From Frankiaceae bacterium (lineage in GTDB: Bacteria; Actinomycetota; Actinomycetes; Mycobacteriales; SCTD01): a stretch of DNA of 7,200 bases. The position numbers and the translations under genes are program-made. Shown here in pieces: positions 5,779-7,200 of this stretch. The stretch covers positions 1 through 7,200 of the forward strand of contig JAJAYV010000088.1 in the NCBI GenBank assembly GCA_026786045.1, written 5' to 3'. The notes under the pieces are model-generated. The model did not search any database. It was not told the origin of the DNA and saw nothing but the letters and a program-made list of their open reading frames with translations. Numbering within the stretch: position 1 is the first letter of the stretch; every line of letters starts with the position of its first letter.

Positions 5779-6743
5779 CCGCGGCTGTACATCACGTCGA
5801 CCGAGTGCCGCCGGAAGCCCAGCCTCTCGTACGTCTTGACCGCCGCGGTGTTGCTCTCGTCGACGTAGAGCAGCACCTCCGCGAGGCCCCGGTGGCGCAG
5901 CGAGTGCAGCCCGACCAGCGTCAGCGCGGGACCGAGCCCGCGGCCCTGCTCAGCCGGGTCGACGCCCACGATGTAGACCTCGCCGATCGGCGGGTGGTCG
6001 TGGTGCTCGTGCGCGGGGTGCTCGGCGTCGTGCTCGTGCGCGACGTCGCCGCCGTGACCGCCGTGCACCTTGGTCCAGTGGAAGCCGACCAGGCGGCGCT
6101 GCCCGCCCTCGACCTGCTCGGCGAGGAAGAAGCCCTTCGGGTCGAACCACGGCTCCTGCTCGCGCAGCTCGACCTCGTGCAGCCCCCAGCCGCCCTGGTC
6201 GGGGTGGTCGACGAAGGCGCGGTTGTTCAGCTCGGTCCAGGCCTGCTCGTCCTGCCCGGGCTCGAACGTGCGCAGCTCCACGCCGTCGGGGAGCACGGGC
6301 TCGGGCAGCGGCTCGCTCAGCGAGCGGCGCATCTGGAAGAGCACGCGGCTTCGCGAGAAGCCCAGCCCCGCAGCCATCTTCGCGGCGGCGGGCGCGTCGC
6401 CGTGGGCCCACAGCCGCAGCCGGCCGTCCGGGCTCTGCAGCAGCAGCTCCTCGACCAGCGCCCGCCCTAGCCCGTGCCCGCGGGCCGTGGGTGCCACGGC
6501 GAGCTCCGCGCTGGACCCCTCGACCTGGTCGGTGACGTCGAGGTGGGCGTACGCCAGCACCTCCTCGCCGTGGCGCACGAGGAGGTTGCGCACCTCGGCG
6601 TCGCCGCCGTACGGCAGGTGCAGCAGGACGTGCTCGGACAGCGCCGGGACCCCGTCGGCGGCCTCGACGGCCTGCACCAGCCGGTGCACGGCCTGCACGT
6701 CCGGGGGCGGGAGGCGGCCGAGGACGTCGCAGGTGGGAGGCAC
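5775..6743 (-). CDS. mshD: Mycothiol synthase (mycothiol acetyltransferase) MshD
   Basis: A 322-residue tandem-GNAT protein that makes mycothiol by transferring acetyl from acetyl-CoA to the cysteine amine of Cys-GlcN-Ins, the last step of the pathway, in the cytoplasm. The N-terminal GNAT half (~1-140) has an acetyl-CoA loop, ARGHGLGRALVEEL (87-100). The C-terminal catalytic half (~155-322) has the MshD signatures LNNRAFVDHPDQGGW (172-186), EPWFDPKGFFLAE (197-209), VGFHWTKVH (219-227), GEVYIVGVDPAEQGRGLGPALT (split around 254-275) and LYVDESNTAAVKTYERLGF (292-310). Length is near the family norm of about 300; the excess is explained by a His-rich insertion at 227-250. The GTG start at 6743 is chosen because the protein N-terminus then fits the family; the Shine-Dalgarno site is poor. 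It is convergent with the permease gene, and downstream of and in the same direction as the GerMN gene, 23 bases apart. Its position next to the K+ genes suggests no shared function. Confidence 0.95.
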   Translation of the reverse strand: MPPTCDVLGRLPPPDVQAVHRLVQAVEAADGVPALSEHVLLHLPYGGDAEVRNLLVRHGEEVLAYAHLDVTDQVEGSSAELAVAPTARGHGLGRALVEELLLQSPDGRLRLWAHGDAPAAAKMAAGLGFSRSRVLFQMRRSLSEPLPEPVLPDGVELRTFEPGQDEQAWTELNNRAFVDHPDQGGWGLHEVELREQEPWFDPKGFFLAEQVEGGQRRLVGFHWTKVHGGHGGDVAHEHDAEHPAHEHHDHPPIGEVYIVGVDPAEQGRGLGPALTLVGLHSLRHRGLAEVLLYVDESNTAAVKTYERLGFRRHSVDVMYSRG

Positions 6744-6749
6744 GCTCGA

Positions 6750-6755
6750 ACGCTA
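6750..6755 (-). promoter_or_regulatory. Possible -10 element for a leaderless mshD transcript
   Basis: On the - strand TAGCGT sits exactly six bases before the mshD GTG, which would put transcription start at the first base of the start codon. Leaderless mRNAs with a TANNNT-like -10 are common in Actinobacteria, and mshD lacks a good Shine-Dalgarno sequence. No convincing -35 is seen, so this is weak. Confidence 0.25.
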
Positions 6756-6766
6756 CGCGGGCGGGC

Positions 6767-7114
6767 TCAGCCCGGCGCGGGGGAGCCGGGCGGCTCCGTG
6801 ACCGGCGGCGGCGAGGGGGCCGGGGTCCCGAGCGCGAGCAGCTCGGCGTAGTCGCTGCGGTCCACGGGCTCCTCGGCCAACGAGGTGTCGCCGCGCGGCA
6901 CCGGCAGGTCCTCGCCGTCGAGGCGGAAGCGCACCGCCCGCGCCCGGCCGGGGACGGTGAGCGTGGCGACGACCTGCGCGAAGCCCAGCGGCGAGGTGCT
7001 GATCTGGGTGCTCTCGCCCCCGAGGGTGACGACGGCGACGCCGTTGCGGCCAACCTCGACGCTCTCGACCGCGAAGGTCGTCGGCAGTGCGGAGCGGATC
7101 CCGGCCTCGGCCCG
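6767..7114 (-). CDS. GerMN-domain protein, C-terminal part (5' end lost)
   Basis: About 115 residues of reliable sequence are readable on the - strand from ~7114 down to a TGA at 6769-6767; the upstream part is masked by G/C runs. The visible core reads GVAVVTLGGEST, then PLGFAQVVATLTVPG, then AVRFRLDGEDLPVPRGDTS, then EEPVDRSDYAELL. This is the GerMN (sporulation and spore germination) pattern: a strand, a helix with an A-Q-hydrophobic-V motif, then V-RF-LDG. GerMN domains occur in actinobacterial secreted lipoproteins as well as in Bacillus GerM; the family's biochemical role is poorly defined, and this is not evidence for sporulation. The end is a Pro-rich tail (TPAPSPPPVTEPPGSPAPG). A signal peptide or lipobox cannot be checked because the N-terminus is missing. 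It may be co-transcribed with mshD, 23 bases downstream. The codon pattern matches the neighbours. Confidence 0.72.
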   Translation of the reverse strand, partial: RAEAGIRSALPTTFAVESVEVGRNGVAVVTLGGESTQISTSPLGFAQVVATLTVPGRARAVRFRLDGEDLPVPRGDTSLAEEPVDRSDYAELLALGTPAPSPPPVTEPPGSPAPG

Positions 7115-7200
7115 GGGGGGGGGGGGGGGCGGCCCCCCCCCGGGGGCCCGCCCCCCCCCCCCCCGGGGGCCCCCCCCCCCCCCCGGGGGGGGCCCCCCCC
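7114..7200. other. Homopolymeric G/C blocks, probable sequence artefact
   Basis: From 7114 to the window end there are only runs of G and C: 16 G, then blocks such as 9 C, 5 G, 14 C, 5 G, 15 C, 8 G and 8 C. No A or T occurs after base 7107. The switch from normal codon structure in the GerMN gene to this pattern is abrupt. It would translate only to Pro/Gly/Ala/Arg strings. This fits base-calling or assembly failure at a contig end better than any biological repeat. Confidence 0.85.

Noticed and set aside
4478..5839. 453-codon + strand open frame inside the permease gene
   Set aside because: It is an Arg/Ala/Pro-rich frame-shifted shadow of the permease coding sequence.
5950..7053. 367-codon - strand open frame overlapping mshD and the GerMN gene
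   Set aside because: It is in a different frame from both genes, with Arg/Ala/Pro-rich shadow composition. The mshD and GerMN frames hold the conserved motifs.
7114..7200. G/C blocks read as strong hairpins, a terminator or a G-quadruplex array
   Set aside because: The blocks would pair or stack in principle, but the lack of any A/T, the sudden start within a coding region and the position at the very end point to an artefact.

Overview
The window is very GC-rich and has strong third-position GC bias. It carries a clear mycothiol synthase gene (mshD). Mycothiol is made by Actinobacteria, so this is almost certainly actinobacterial chromosome; I cannot name the genus. Coding density is very high and no gap of 300 bases lacks a gene. 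I saw no tRNA, rRNA, insertion sequence or CRISPR array.

Left part (1 to 5768, all + strand): a potassium-homeostasis locus. It starts inside the C-terminal part of a KdpD-type sensor kinase. The KdpE-type response regulator follows with a 4-base overlap. Next, after one base, is a KtrB/TrkH-type K+ channel-like transporter subunit. Its partner, a single-unit RCK gating protein (KtrA type), lies 38 bases on, behind a clear ribosome binding site. After a 109-base gap comes a large APC-superfamily permease with a C-terminal cytoplasmic domain; it resembles the Bacillus K+/H+ symporter KimA and keeps the residues linked to K+ binding there. The gap holds a striking direct repeat, two copies of CGTCAAGATG spaced 11 bases apart. 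That spacing suits a dimer of an OmpR/PhoB-family regulator, so KdpE is the obvious candidate. The reading I favour is a sensor/regulator pair, a Ktr channel with its RCK gate, and a KimA-like symporter working together in K+ uptake. Ktr, KimA and KdpD homologues are all known c-di-AMP targets in Firmicutes, so the locus could be a c-di-AMP-responsive potassium regulon; this is inference.

Right part (5775 to the end, - strand): mshD, convergent with the permease gene and separated from it by only 6 bases, with both stop codons inside one perfect 14-base palindrome. MshD carries an unusual histidine-rich insertion. Upstream of mshD in the same direction is the 3' part of a gene for a GerMN-domain protein. 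Its 5' part runs into low-complexity sequence.

The last ~87 bases (7114 to 7200) are only alternating runs of G and C. They look like a sequencing or assembly artefact at a contig end, not real biology, and nothing should be annotated from them.
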